Shown here in pieces: positions 45,101 through 54,435 of a stretch of DNA of 64,000 nucleotides. The DNA comes from Babesia bovis T2Bo (Eukaryota; Apicomplexa; Aconoidasida; Piroplasmida; Babesiidae), in NCBI RefSeq assembly GCF_000165395.2, contig NC_067396.1, positions 1,054,001 to 1,118,000 on the forward strand, in the 5' to 3' direction. How positions within the stretch are numbered: position 1 is the stretch's first letter; every line of letters starts with the position of its first letter. The position numbers and the translations under genes were made by a program. The notes below the pieces were generated by a model. That model was not told the origin of the DNA and made no database searches. It saw only the letters and a list, made by a program, of their open reading frames with translations.

Positions 45101-46281
45101 ACCAGCTACAGAAATCGGCGTTGCAGCTAGTTGACTTTACCGAATCATTGAATTCCATTTTAAATCGTGGTTCGTCCGACGATCTGCCTTTGTATATATT
45201 TAATTTACCTTCATTTCAACAACTTCGCATGTTTTGGGAGGATGCTAACGCTATTTATTTATGCCATTGCAACACTGACGTGTCCGTTATTCCCGATGAT
45301 GCATTATCGCATGACACATTCAAACCTGAATTTATGAAGTTTATATGGAGTATCCACTTGAGTGACGTCTGGGTGCCCATAGAGCAGTATGAGAAGACTT
45401 TGCAGCGTCTCAATGCCTGGATAGCAGAGTCGGAGTCTAATCACTCCAGTAGTGGTCATCGTAAGCTGAAGAAACTTCGTTCCCGTCACGCGGCCATTGA
45501 GCAGGAGTTTATCAAACAAAAGGAACATGTGGAGCAGACTAAGAAGCGTTTTAGTGAGGTTGTTTCTTCAGGATGGCTCAGTGCAAATGTCCAGATTGGG
45601 CCTGCTATAAACACTGCCTTTTTGCAGCACTGCATTGTTCCTCGCGTATTCATTAATGAGGCTGAGGCATCATTCTGTTCGCACCTGGTTGATTTGATGC
45701 TATTGAACCGTGTTGAGTGTTTCAACTTTTTTGACTTTAGCAACTGTTGGACTAAGATGCTCATGTCCATGGTGCGTTGCTGTACTGAGCGTGAGGCTCC
45801 TCTTTTAGCTATTTTCGTCAACCATGCCTTTCATGTAATTCGTGGTTGGATAGACGATGCTGAAGGTTTTGAGGCCATGACTCGAGATCATCCATGTTTC
45901 TGCACAACATTCAAATTTGTACCGGATAAGGCATTGACACACGCACAGTTGATGAGCGGCATTCGCAAATGGGAGGGTCGTATTATGCGTGCGCTTAGCT
46001 ATGCGCTTGTTTTGAACATTACCGATGCAGACAGTAGTGGCGAAGCGGGAGCACCTGAAGTGGTAGCTCCAACGTGGATTGACCAGAAGGGTGCTATTGT
46101 ATTCCTCGCTCGCTGTCACGAGAATTTCCCAATTACCATTGCTGCTGGTAAGCGTGTTTTGAATGGATTGAACGGCGTTGTTGTTAACGCGGAGCAGAAG
46201 GGTTGGAAGGACGTTGTGGTTGCTGCGAAGACTTTGGTCAAGACGTTCGAAAAGTATGACCGTGAAAACAGGTGGATATAA
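42172..46281 (+). CDS. THO2: THO complex subunit 2 (THOC2), 1369 aa
   Basis: A long intronless helical protein. The N-terminal 65 residues are basic and Ser/Lys-rich (nuclear-localisation-like). The conserved blocks of THO2 are visible: NKLCARLLYEGILVLSTLYG, YIDLICLSSVLKML, EALGRVLLRPLFCYSL, FMKFIWSIHLSDVWVPIEQY and the long coiled coil KKLRSRHAAIEQEFIKQKEH followed by LQHCIVPRVFINEAEASFCS, which corresponds to the QHCIFPRxxxSxxDAxYC signature of the THOC2 C-terminal domain. THO2 is the scaffold of the THO/TREX complex that couples transcription to mRNA export and prevents R-loops. It lacks the long charged RS-like tail of the human protein (1593 aa). Its stop is about 200 bases from the convergent FCF2 stop. 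Confidence 0.85.
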   Translation: MVASEKSSTAGARENKRPAEEGEVKGRGVRSRNVASKKSKNAASSNKNETSTRSKNAGSKSSSAVSSSSSENGTYHIDPKIDALLPPDLNDRPTTHIYDFIRKVGMGEIAPGIAAAALRHRFSDKEPGSPLSFLLLDCIGYLLDTVTYRENMEAFIACLEQHGLVTSREVVASIDANKLDSCGYSSGLTTVAIRERTRNQFVLKSYGLWRECTVGFDLLQRVLYHHDWDINNSDDISRLQLSVKHIAGDFSLCPTRVLYELIAWCSWFDGDATLILLRQYPNDRVDEIVRLMLSQKRTIKQEYQTVKKQFWRLPSTIGPHFNKLCARLLYEGILVLSTLYGYLEPADSELSYLYNHFAELSKKKPLKTSRTGIPATHLLPLANCSPGDSALRSMITVARKQNLRMCGLLDTTTITNARDMINGRHAKLLEEYRIKNGLNISQEDFGKTKQELTIAGSEDSKQPSSDVPSQDSTTPDDTENRFHNPIDLVKYHLLDSDVFSYVRDHIFALECDKLSLLSHLIELCPDMNSSRWDMCKQLMGHIQWTVKFPIALHGGVCIAVCGLIQRIIAKATVSQDWSVCLDNVESLLRVIGPSVYIDLICLSSVLKMLSHCVNTSCDRVCRIIWMYILPAMALVVESNCQVADRLWKILSQLPASKRYGIYQRYMSNILEGTSQVEDSWVPLVRAAHNAALAKIRSLFKRVTSNMMKSIKTASVRGNVSVISGIAAVDPFAVAHTIITQCEMFENLVAPLSEIGKYFGGLGCDVLFFMLCSNQNQVCFGKSAEVDDLGRSKKLLVNAQLAARFFRRHVDIDICPLLVGALTVFLRSMGIHDLVLVPCGNNEANATTWEKHSINLNCLKDKYSCSYPDELSKGWLALEYTTKLLETAGGIPQLVEAHALTTDQLKAQGGGVLLRSEVMMQDAEDEICGLSSREALGRVLLRPLFCYSLLFLCGKMRQEVLYDSEFRAGISTLCGTVDQLQKSALQLVDFTESLNSILNRGSSDDLPLYIFNLPSFQQLRMFWEDANAIYLCHCNTDVSVIPDDALSHDTFKPEFMKFIWSIHLSDVWVPIEQYEKTLQRLNAWIAESESNHSSSGHRKLKKLRSRHAAIEQEFIKQKEHVEQTKKRFSEVVSSGWLSANVQIGPAINTAFLQHCIVPRVFINEAEASFCSHLVDLMLLNRVECFNFFDFSNCWTKMLMSMVRCCTEREAPLLAIFVNHAFHVIRGWIDDAEGFEAMTRDHPCFCTTFKFVPDKALTHAQLMSGIRKWEGRIMRALSYALVLNITDADSSGEAGAPEVVAPTWIDQKGAIVFLARCHENFPITIAAGKRVLNGLNGVVVNAEQKGWKDVVVAAKTLVKTFEKYDRENRWI

Positions 46282-46479
46282 TAACTTGTCATTGATTTTT
46301 ATAACCCATAGCGGTCCAAAACACATTGATTGCGCTACTACGTTAAGCAGTGCGAGCCACCAATCGAGGGGATTGAACTATTGTCATTGCCACTAACATG
46401 ATAATATGCTAATGAAAAACTCTAAAAGCGATGAGAATTATCAAATAAAGTATATTTGCGATACATAGTGACTGAGCTA

Positions 46480-47070
46480 TTATAATTTCCTTTTCTTAAG
46501 TTTCTTCATCTGTCTGCTATACCATCCTTTGGATCCTGATGTCTTTTGCTCTTGAATTTCCCTATACTTCTTCCTTGTCCACGATAGGTCAGATGCCAAT
46601 GTTTCAGATAGTACAGACATGCCCTTGCGGCGTTTCCGTGAGTTTACAGCACCGGCTGCTTGCGATTCCTCCCCGGCCCCTACTTTGACTCCAGAGGACG
46701 AGGTCATGACACCAACTTGGTACTTTTTTGGCAAGGGCTCTAGTCTACCAGGTTTGTCACCTTTGTAGAATTTTTTAGGGTTAACGTAGCCTCGTAATTG
46801 AATAGCTCTCCATTCACGCTCATGTTGCTGGGTGGGCTCACGTTCTTTCAGAGGGTCCCATTTAGCCTCAAGTTCCTTCATGATTTCTCCTTTAGTTTTA
46901 CCATCTGACTTAGGTTCTTCAAAGTCTAGCGCGTTAGTATTTTCTAATTCATCCTCTACATCTAGATTTATATCCAGTTTATCTTCATCAGTGTTTGCCA
47001 AATGCTTCCTTACTTTCGACGAAAATATACCGGCATACTGTATAATAGATGCGTCACCTGTATTTTCCAT
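46480..47070 (-). CDS. FCF2: FCF2-type pre-rRNA processing protein, 196 aa
   Basis: The conserved Fcf2 domain is clear: REWRAIQLRGYVNPKKFYKG, then KKYQVGVMTSSS, a basic stretch SRKRRKGMSVLSETLASD and WTRKKYREIQEQKT, which fits the family pattern LQLRNxLDPKRFYK..LPKYFQVGTV...KERKxTLVDELLAD..(F/Y)xxKKYxEIQ. The N-terminal half is acidic and the end is lysine-rich. FCF2 is an essential nucleolar protein needed for early cleavages that lead to 18S rRNA. The ATG at 47070 is chosen; the frame runs 21 codons further upstream to another Met without family similarity. Yeast FCF2 is 217 aa, so the length fits. Confidence 0.9.
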   Translation of the reverse strand: MENTGDASIIQYAGIFSSKVRKHLANTDEDKLDINLDVEDELENTNALDFEEPKSDGKTKGEIMKELEAKWDPLKEREPTQQHEREWRAIQLRGYVNPKKFYKGDKPGRLEPLPKKYQVGVMTSSSGVKVGAGEESQAAGAVNSRKRRKGMSVLSETLASDLSWTRKKYREIQEQKTSGSKGWYSRQMKKLKKRKL

Positions 47071-47480
47071 TTTATTTATATATAGTTTCTTAAATTTGAT
47101 TTCTATGTTCCATAGGTGTGGATTGTTACACACTTATGGGTCCTTTTTCGGCAACCCTGGAATCACGATTAATATCTATTACCACTCCTTCGGAATATTC
47201 ATACTATACCAATAAGTTCAAACATATAGATTACGTGTTATTGGTATTGAACAAGATGATATGTGTTAACCCTTAGGGGTGATGTCGTTTCAGTTGTGAA
47301 TATTAATAATTCCAAGAATGCAACCAGGAATGATACGTGACACTGATGTTATTACTTATTTATTCAGTGACATTCAAGTTATTTGCTTCCAGTCATATAA
47401 CTACAGTTTATCCAGCCTGACATTTACGACATCACCCCTTAGTGTGTGTATCGAATCATTTGCATAGACAACATGTAGAA
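47071..47480. other. Divergent promoter region between FCF2 and dipeptidyl peptidase I
   Basis: The stretch holds both promoters. It contains a perfect 14-nt inverted repeat, given separately. No reading frame with content is present. Confidence 0.6.
47275..47439. repeat. 14-nt perfect inverted repeat pair in divergent promoter region
   Basis: AGGGGTGATGTCGT at 47275-47288 is the exact reverse complement of ACGACATCACCCCT at 47426-47439. Flanking bases (TTAG/CTTAG) extend the likeness imperfectly. Two facing copies between divergent genes suggest binding sites for one factor or simply chance; a 137-nt loop makes a hairpin unlikely. Confidence 0.85.
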
Positions 47481-49547
47481 ATGCCGCTGCATAGTCTTTC
47501 ATGGTTTTCTAAAGCTATATCTATTATATTTTTTACACTGTGTGCGTACATTGGATACATTCGAGCGGACTTACCCATTCATGCCCTTCCGGTACGTTGT
47601 TCACTTCGGTGATTTATCGATATTGTTTGTGCTTCATAACGTTACACATCAGTGTTTCATACAGATGTGTACGGTAATATGTTTACACATTTAATGCAGA
47701 GTGATGTACTTGGCCTTTGGCGCATCTACGAGACTGGTAGTTTCCATGAGAAGCCTCAATCTTGTGGCGGCTCTTTGCCCAATCGCAATGTGGATAACTT
47801 GAAGTTAGGTGACTATAGAGCCTATTTAGAGAATCACTATGGAAAGTTGAATGAGACTGTCATCGAGTTGGTTGATGAACGTTACCACCGTCGTAGCGAG
47901 GCTCCTCCACGCAACCAATGGCTTTACTTGGGTGTTAGAAACCCTAAGGAAGGCCAGGGTGTCATTGGGAAGTGGTATGTTGTTATGTGTCTATTATTCA
48001 ATTTTTATAGGACCATGGTATATGACGAAGGTTTAGACATTGAACTTGGTACAACGCATTATTTTGGTTTCTTTAAATATAATAAGATCAACAGTTCATC
48101 ATGTCCAATGATTATGGAAGGTATTTTATTTATTATTGGTTTCATGTTGGTCCAGGATCGCAGGAGGATTCGCAAGGCAGAGTGGCTTGTTACAGGACAA
48201 AGGCATCTGAAATAGGCATTGGTTGGGCTAGTCGTAAGATTATTAATAATGGTCGTATAACTTATTTATACGGTTGTTTTTATGCGGAGAAGATAAAGAA
48301 GGATGAACGTCATTCTTACGTCCTTGATGCAACTGCTGCTGCCACTCCTTCAAAGAGTAAACCTAGGTATGGCGTTATTTAGTGGTATTAATCATACAGC
48401 AGTTCAAATATGTGGGTCAAGAAGGAGTATTCTCAATTTACTGATCTATCCCCTTATCGTTTTCTGCAGCTTCACAAGGGCGTTTCCTACAGAAGCATTC
48501 ATCATTGTCACATGAACAAGCCTGCTATGGACACTAATAGTGCTTTGCCACGATTTTTGCAGGAAGGTAGATATACTATTTATTACATCCATCATATACA
48601 GACAAATATCATCTGTATGCTTGTGAGCATGCAAGGAATTCCGGTGATTACTATAGCAATTTAGCTCTACCTCGCCAATGGTCTTGGGGTGATGCATTCA
48701 ATGGTGATGCTGATAATTTCCAAACTTTCGGTCAAGGTACGTTGATGTTTTATTATTTAAATTGCCACAGGCCAATGTGGTAGTTGTTACGCCATGGCAG
48801 GTATATATGTACTGACTAAGCGCATAGAGATCATGATGAAGAAGCTTTATCCTGGCATTGACTTTGGAGAGGTATCAATACCTTCGGTACAGGACATGTT
48901 AGAATGTTCTCCTTTTAACCAAGGATGTTATGGCGGCTTTCCATTCCTCGTTGGGAAGCATTTAACTGAATTTGGTGTCCTTTCTGAAGATAAATCGCCT
49001 TATAGGATGTCAAATGGCGGCGCAGTTGATACCTGTTCAGTTGATGTATTAGACCCTTCTGAGCGTTGGTATGCCTCTGGGTATGGCTACGTAGGTGGCT
49101 GTTATGAGTGTACTTCGGAGTTAGAGATTATGCGTGAAGTATACCACAACGGACCGGTAGCTGTTGCTCTAGATGCTCCTCAGAGTCTGTTCCAGTACAG
49201 TTCAGGGATATATGATGATAATCCTAGTAATCACGGTGCCACTTGCGACCTACCTCATTCCGGCTTAAATGGTGAGTTCTATATATATTGTAGTACAATT
49301 TCATATAGGTTGGGAGTACACTAACCACGCTATCGCAATCGTCGGTTGGGGTGAGGACGAGATTGATGGAATCATTACTAAATACTGGATATGTAAAAAT
49401 ACTTGGGGTAATGATTGGGGCGTTGGTGGATTTTTCAAAATTAAGCGTGGAGTTAACCAGTGTGGTATAGAAACTCAAGCTGTTTACATCGACCCCGATC
49501 TAACTCGTGGCATTGCAGCTGCTCTAATTCACGGCGGAGCGGCATAG
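47481..49547 (+). CDS. DPAP1: Dipeptidyl peptidase I / cathepsin C-like cysteine protease (DPAP1-type), eight exons, 582 aa
   Basis: Exons 47481-47591, 47700-47974, 48011-48120, 48156-48366, 48400-48566, 48602-48736, 48771-49271 and 49309-49547 are joined by one 108-nt and six 33-37-nt introns. A signal peptide (about 1-29, core ISIIFFTLCAYIGY) is followed by RADLPIHALPSDVLGLWRIY, the start of the exclusion domain that makes cathepsin C a dipeptidase. IGKWTMVYDEGLDIELGTTH and EDSQGRVACYRTK complete that domain. The papain fold then shows LPRQWSWGDAF, GQCGSCYAMAG (catalytic Cys, about residue 342), TNHAIAIVGWG (His) and KNTWGNDWG (Asn). DPAP1 removes N-terminal dipeptides; in Plasmodium it works in the food vacuole, which piroplasms lack, so the compartment here is open. 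Exon 1-2 junction is the least certain. Confidence 0.92.
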
Positions 49548-49687
49548 TTAATGTTGTATTCTTACAATGCAGTGAAATGTCCTTGTGACGGAAATGACAG
49601 TGACGTTAAAATTCTACGTATTTTGTATGTTAATTAGGTTGTTAGTTAAGTTTTATGCTATTTACAAGTATATACTAAACGTGTAGT

Positions 49688-50470
49688 TTAGTCTTCCACG
49701 GGTGCCTGCGATAATTTAACAAATTCCTTTGCATCTTTTAATATTCTTCCGCTGTTGAGCTCGAAAGAACCCCAATCTATAACTTCCATTCCTCCGTCAT
49801 CTAGTAAACTGAATATAATATCGACCATGGATTCATCTTTTGAGTTGGTTATGTACAAAAAATCCTTCTTAGAAACTGAAAAATCTATACCATTTTCTGT
49901 TTTATCCCTGCCCAATGTAAGATCGAAGAAGCGCTTACGCATGCTTTCGTATATGTCTACTGTCGCTGTATGGAACGCATCATAATCTCTTAGCGCATCT
50001 TCTAAGTCATGTTGTATTGCACTTAGCTTGTTGATGAAATGGTACGTGATGACTTTTACGCTATCTTCCACCTTGGCATCTGCCGGTAGCTTTAATCCAG
50101 ACAGTATATCATTAAGGCAATCTACACCTATATTATTATCTTGTGCGATTTGTTCCACCATTTCTTCTGGGTTTTTAATACCCTTTGCGATGATGTGAAA
50201 AATGAATTGTTCTCCGTCCGTTAGACATCCTCTGATGAAAATTTCTCTTGATTTGAAAAGAGTTATTTGCCTATCTAGACTAAAAAGCCCTTCGTATACG
50301 TTACCCAGCATTTCTAAATAATCATTTTCGTGCGAGTTTCTAGCCATCATAGGTATGCTACTGCTTCTAACGCTGTCGTCGTCGCTACGTCTCTCCCTTC
50401 GATTAAGGCATACAAAGGGTGTACACAAACCCAACCAAGGTTCACTAGCTTCTTGTCTTGGTTCTTCCAT
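49688..50470 (-). CDS. Hypothetical protein, 260 aa, no family recognised
   Basis: A single open exon with an ATG and clear coding style. The protein is acidic and mostly helical, with no signal peptide or membrane segment. Blocks that look conserved are NDYLEMLGNVYEGLFSLDRQ, GCLTDGEQFIFHIIAKGIKN, VITYHFINKLSAIQHDLEDA and KKDFLYITNSKDESMVDIIF. The N-terminal 45 residues are Arg/Ser-rich with a Cys pair (LCTPFVCLNRRERR). I cannot assign a function. Its stop lies 141 bases from the convergent dipeptidyl peptidase stop. Confidence 0.78.
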   Translation of the reverse strand: MEEPRQEASEPWLGLCTPFVCLNRRERRSDDDSVRSSSIPMMARNSHENDYLEMLGNVYEGLFSLDRQITLFKSREIFIRGCLTDGEQFIFHIIAKGIKNPEEMVEQIAQDNNIGVDCLNDILSGLKLPADAKVEDSVKVITYHFINKLSAIQHDLEDALRDYDAFHTATVDIYESMRKRFFDLTLGRDKTENGIDFSVSKKDFLYITNSKDESMVDIIFSLLDDGGMEVIDWGSFELNSGRILKDAKEFVKLSQAPVED

Positions 50471-51549
50471 GACTCACCAAGACCAATAGGTTGCCTATAA
50501 ACAATTGGGTGTTCCAATGGCAGTATTATGAATAGTTATTTTACTTTAAGGCAGCAATATATGGATATTAACCTAGACAATGTGCATCATATGCAGCAGA
50601 CTGTCTTATTTACACAATTTATAACATAAATAATCCATTTATTCCGAGCAATTTACGCTAAAATATCGGCTGCATTTACTGTGGTCCGCGTAACATGTTT
50701 ACACACTAATGAACTGAACAAAAGGATCACAATTAATATGGTTAGCCTGGAAATATTATCTATAATTAGATTTTTGATACTCTGGATACTACTGTGCGCT
50801 TGATGGTGAAATTCTGTTGCTCATTGCGTCATGGGTGGATCTCTGTTCCGTGTGTATAGTCACGGTTCTCGGACCTCAACTAGAGTTTAACATTCAATGT
50901 ATAAAATACTAAGCTCTATACATTTCTTCTAGTGAAACACATTCACTTAAATCTTTCGGTACACAGTTTAGTGTTTGCGATATATCCATTTTGGCTCCGT
51001 AAAATGATTTATGAACGTTTTGTGTATAAACAACTATTGCAATTAAAATGTAGACATTTACTCAACAAAGCATTTTCTTTTCAATATGCCCGAGTTGTGT
51101 TATATAGATCAAAAAGGGTCGTTATCTACTAATAAGATATCACGTATACATTCTATAAGATTATACTATAGATCACTTATACACTATTAGTTAATAATAT
51201 GAATATAATATATTGATCAATTCAGCCTATAACTATATATTGACTGTATCTATGGTGCTTAGGCTGAACGCGCACAACGGCATTATAAAGTCGCGATTCC
51301 ACGAGAAATGGGTATTATAACACGACAATTCATCTGCTGGTGTATTTAAATCTATTTGTAAGTTGAATGGCTCATAGGCATATTAGTTATACTATAATCC
51401 AATCATGGAACTTAAAGATTCGTTTGTATTAGTGTCGCATTGACTGATGTGTCGTATATATCTATCATAGCCCTATGGAATAATACTGTTGTCATGTCCA
51501 GAACAAATGTTCATTTATATCCAGTACATATGCGCGTAGTATATGCAAT
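50471..51549. other. Divergent intergenic region, nothing recognised
   Basis: AT-rich 1.1 kb between divergent starts of the hypothetical protein and the RBM22-like gene. The 66-codon plus-strand frame within it begins without an ATG and looks random. No RNA gene motif was found. Confidence 0.6.
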
Positions 51550-52287
51550 ATGGATGTAAGCGGTTTTGGTATAGCACGCGATGTGCGTAAGCAAACATCG
51601 GAGAAGTCAGAATTTCCTACATTATGTGAAACATGTCTTGGACCGAATCCTCTCATACGTATGCTGAAGGAGCGCTGCGGTAAGGAATGCAAGATATGCG
51701 AGCGTCCTTTCACTATGTTCCGTTGGAAGCCTGGTCCTAAAGCTCGTTACAAGCAAACTATCGTTTGCCAAAGTTGTTCGAAGATGAAGAATGTATGTCA
51801 AACATGTCTTTTTGATCTTGAGTATGGTTTACCTGTACAGGTACGTGACGAGTATTTGAAGAACGGTTTGGAACTGTCTGAGGTAAAGGCCAATTTAAAT
51901 CACCAGCTGGGTAAGCTAGAAGCTGGTACATTAGAGTTACCTAAATCTGAATCCAACCCGATGTTGGAAAAGCTGGCTCGCGTAGCTCCCTACTATCGCA
52001 GAAATAAACCCAGGATTTGTACATTTTGGCTTCGCAATGCTTGTAACCGTGGTGAAGAGTGTCCATATTCACATGACAATGATGACATTAAACATCATGA
52101 CCCTTCATTGGCAAAACAGAACATTAAGGATCGTTTCCGTGGTGAGAATGACCCCGTTGCTAATAAGATTTTCAAGCGTATTGAAGAGGCCAAGCAGAAG
52201 GACGAGGAATCCGAGGAATCTAGAACTCTAGTCAAGGAGGGCGTCTACCCATCCATGTTGCCTCACGAAGCTCAGCGTCGGCGTTGA
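51550..52287 (+). CDS. RBM22: RBM22/SLT11-type splicing factor lacking the RRM, 245 aa
   Basis: The N-terminal two zinc-binding blocks are highly conserved: [59 protein letters not shown] and [17 protein letters not shown] finger follows ([20 protein letters not shown]), then [20 protein letters not shown], which in human RBM22 directly precedes the RRM. Here the protein ends 35 residues later (LPHEAQRRR) with an ordinary stop, and I cannot find RRM-like sequence downstream, spliced or not. RBM22 sits in the activated spliceosome and contacts the U6 internal stem-loop and the intron; the zinc-finger part makes most of these contacts. The assignment of the first 210 residues is firm. Confidence 0.92.
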   Translation: MDVSGFGIARDVRKQTSEKSEFPTLCETCLGPNPLIRMLKERCGKECKICERPFTMFRWKPGPKARYKQTIVCQSCSKMKNVCQTCLFDLEYGLPVQVRDEYLKNGLELSEVKANLNHQLGKLEAGTLELPKSESNPMLEKLARVAPYYRRNKPRICTFWLRNACNRGEECPYSHDNDDIKHHDPSLAKQNIKDRFRGENDPVANKIFKRIEEAKQKDEESEESRTLVKEGVYPSMLPHEAQRRR

Positions 52288-52994
52288 AGGTTTCGACCGT
52301 CTATTACTTTAGGCGTATCTCTTGCTAACCCTTTGGTGAGTACTCTTTTTTTGACGGTTGGACTGACTCAAATGTCTATTATTAGTGATCTGCCATACAC
52401 CTAGTAATGTACTGTCTATACAAATAATCGTACTTAATATCGCATACTTCCATGTCTATACATCCTAGATGTCTGGGATAAATGCTTTGTAACATTAGAT
52501 CGCATGTTACAGCATATATATGTTAGTAAATAATGTTCATGTGTGGTACACTCTTAACTGTTATGCATACTTCAAACATAAAGCAGCATATGAGCTATGC
52601 GCAGCCATAATGTATATACACCGACTAATGAACATCATGGACTACATTTTACTTCAAAGCGACTCTATTATAGTTATTTAAATTATCGTGGTCCAGCAGC
52701 GAGAACGCATACATTAAAATCACGGCGCATGTCTCTATTGTGATGTATTGTTACCGAGGTAATATGTGCTTATACTGGGAGCTTCCATAGCTCGAATGGT
52801 ATACAACACAGTCTTGCGATTGTGTAATCAATGTTACTTGAACCTTACACTCTTCGGTGGCGTATACGTAGTTTTCACGTAACGGTCCTAGTAGTGGAAG
52901 TATAACTTGCGTATTGTATCACAACTGCTGTATCTTAGACTATATGTTAGCTTTGGACATTATCATTGTTATCGCGATACTTTTCTAGCAGTAG
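52288..52994. other. Convergent intergenic region, nothing firmly recognised
   Basis: About 700 bases between stop codons. Around 52785-52870 there is a match to a tRNA A-box (TAGCTCGAATGG) but no B-box or cloverleaf, so no tRNA is annotated. Confidence 0.5.
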
Positions 52995-53309
52995 TTACTC
53001 TTGTTTCTTTTCCGAGCTCTGTCCAGCACGTGATTGGATATGAAGTGCTGGTATCAAGACTTGCAATCCTCTAACGATTAATGACCATATGCAGAAGTTG
53101 AGTGCTGCTACATATGCAGCTGGTAATCCCAGCGTGAAAACCGTGAAAGCGCCCTGGGCTATGATGATGACGTATATCAGCTTGGAGAGCCCATAGAACA
53201 CGTAGAATTTCGGGCAACCCAGATAAGCCACATAAGCTGCTATGCTAAAGAACAAAAGATATGCATTTATGCGATGTGTAAATATTTCAACGTTGTCGGT
53301 TATATTCAT
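52995..53309 (-). CDS. Small integral membrane protein, 104 aa, about three transmembrane helices
   Basis: The sequence has hydrophobic stretches at roughly residues 15-32 (AYLLFFSIAAYVAYLG), 36-60 (YVFYGLSKLIYVIIIAQGAF) and 62-85 (GLPAAYVAALNFCIWSLIVR), and a charged C-terminal tail ending EKKQE. There is no signal peptide of its own. I do not recognise the family. ER or Golgi membrane proteins of this size are common, but that is only a suggestion. It shares a 44-base divergent promoter with BUD13. Confidence 0.7.
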   Translation of the reverse strand: MNITDNVEIFTHRINAYLLFFSIAAYVAYLGCPKFYVFYGLSKLIYVIIIAQGAFTVFTLGLPAAYVAALNFCIWSLIVRGLQVLIPALHIQSRAGQSSEKKQE

Positions 53310-53353
53310 GGTTGGTAATTATAAGTGTCTTGTAATTCAATTGTTGTTGGCAT
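53310..53353. promoter_or_regulatory. 44-bp region between divergent start codons (bidirectional promoter)
   Basis: Only 44 bases separate the ATG of the small membrane protein (minus) from the ATG of BUD13 (plus). Both 5' leaders and promoters must either fit here or lie within the neighbouring coding sequence. The stretch is AT-rich with no obvious box. Confidence 0.55.
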
Positions 53354-54257
53354 ATGGCGTCATCTTCTAGCCAGTCTCGTGCTATGAAGCACAAGAGCAG
53401 GCACATATCGCAACTTAATATAGAGGACAATGATGATTTTAGTTTTGTCTCTCGCCGAGGGGTAGGCGATATCGACTTTAGTGTTGGTGCTGAACTACCA
53501 CCAATGGTAGATTCCGACGCAGATGAAGGGCCGGTGGTTGTAAATGCCCACGAGTTTATACAGCGTATGTTTATTTTGCAGCTTGATGTAACATTACAGG
53601 CCGTTCTCCGGTTAAACATGAGCGTGAACCGTCCCTCAGTCCACCCCGTAGGACCGTAGAGTAGGTGTTATATATATTCTATTCATAATCCCAGGGTTGA
53701 CAACGATGATGACGAGGTGGTATATCGTGACAAAAGTGGGAAGCGGATTACTAGGGACCAATGGCTGGTGCTTCATGCTAAGCGCGTTGTTAAAGCTAAA
53801 AGAGCCGAACCAGCTCAGGAGCTTGCTTGGGGCAAGGGATTAGTACAGAAGGCTGACTTGGAGGCACAAGCACAGGAGGAGCTTAAAATATCCAAGCAGC
53901 CGCTCAATCGTTACGACATTGATGAAGATTATGACCAACAGTTAAAGGAACGTACTCGTTGGAGTGACCCTATTAATGATACAAGCTCTGTTACTAACGA
54001 AGGTATGCCACTATGTTTACAATTCATTATAAATCAGATCAACCTGACAATGTGCCTAAATGTAGATTTACGGGTCTTCCAAATAGGTTCAACATCCAAC
54101 CCGGGTACCGTTGGGATGGCGTCATTCGCGGTAACGGGTATGAGGAGCGTTGGTTTAAGGTAGTTTCTTTATTGCCCTATTAAGTCATGTACAGGCTCGT
54201 GCCCGAACGGCAGCCAAAGAGCAGGAGTATTACCTTAATAACATTGCTGATATGTAA
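53354..54257 (+). CDS. BUD13: BUD13 homologue, RES complex splicing factor, five exons, 254 aa
   Basis: Exons 53354-53564, 53600-53660, 53695-54002, 54038-54159 and 54195-54257 are joined by introns of 35, 34, 35 and 35 nt. The joined protein has the short SPPRR-type motif ([20 protein letters not shown]), the core [28 protein letters not shown] and the C-terminal signature [20 protein letters not shown] with EERWFK, as in the BUD13 block [22 protein letters not shown]13 with SNU17 and PML1 forms the RES complex that aids retention and splicing of pre-mRNA; its C-terminal peptide binds the SNU17 RRM. Loss of any intron from the model breaks the frame. Yeast BUD13 is 266 aa, so the length fits well. 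Confidence 0.92.
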
Positions 54258-54435
54258 TATACTTAACTATATAAAAGGTTGTATACTGCCTAATATGTAT
54301 ACAATTTAACTTGTTTTATGTAAACCGAGTTATAATGACGATAATACCTGCAATGTGTAATGCCCTACCCACGTTTGGGGAGAGTTGGCAACTAATGCCT
54401 TCTCTTCATGTTAGTCTATATTGGACAAGATAGAC

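Noticed and set aside
46480..47133. SYF2-like splicing factor as the identity of this minus-strand gene
   Set aside because: The WRAIQLRGYVNPKKFYKG and KKYQVGV blocks and the KKYREIQ ending fit FCF2 and not SYF2.
52785..52870. tRNA-like stretch with a good A-box (TAGCTCGAATGG) and an apparent TGC anticodon loop
   Set aside because: The D-stem and acceptor stem do not pair and no GTTCRA-type B-box is present.
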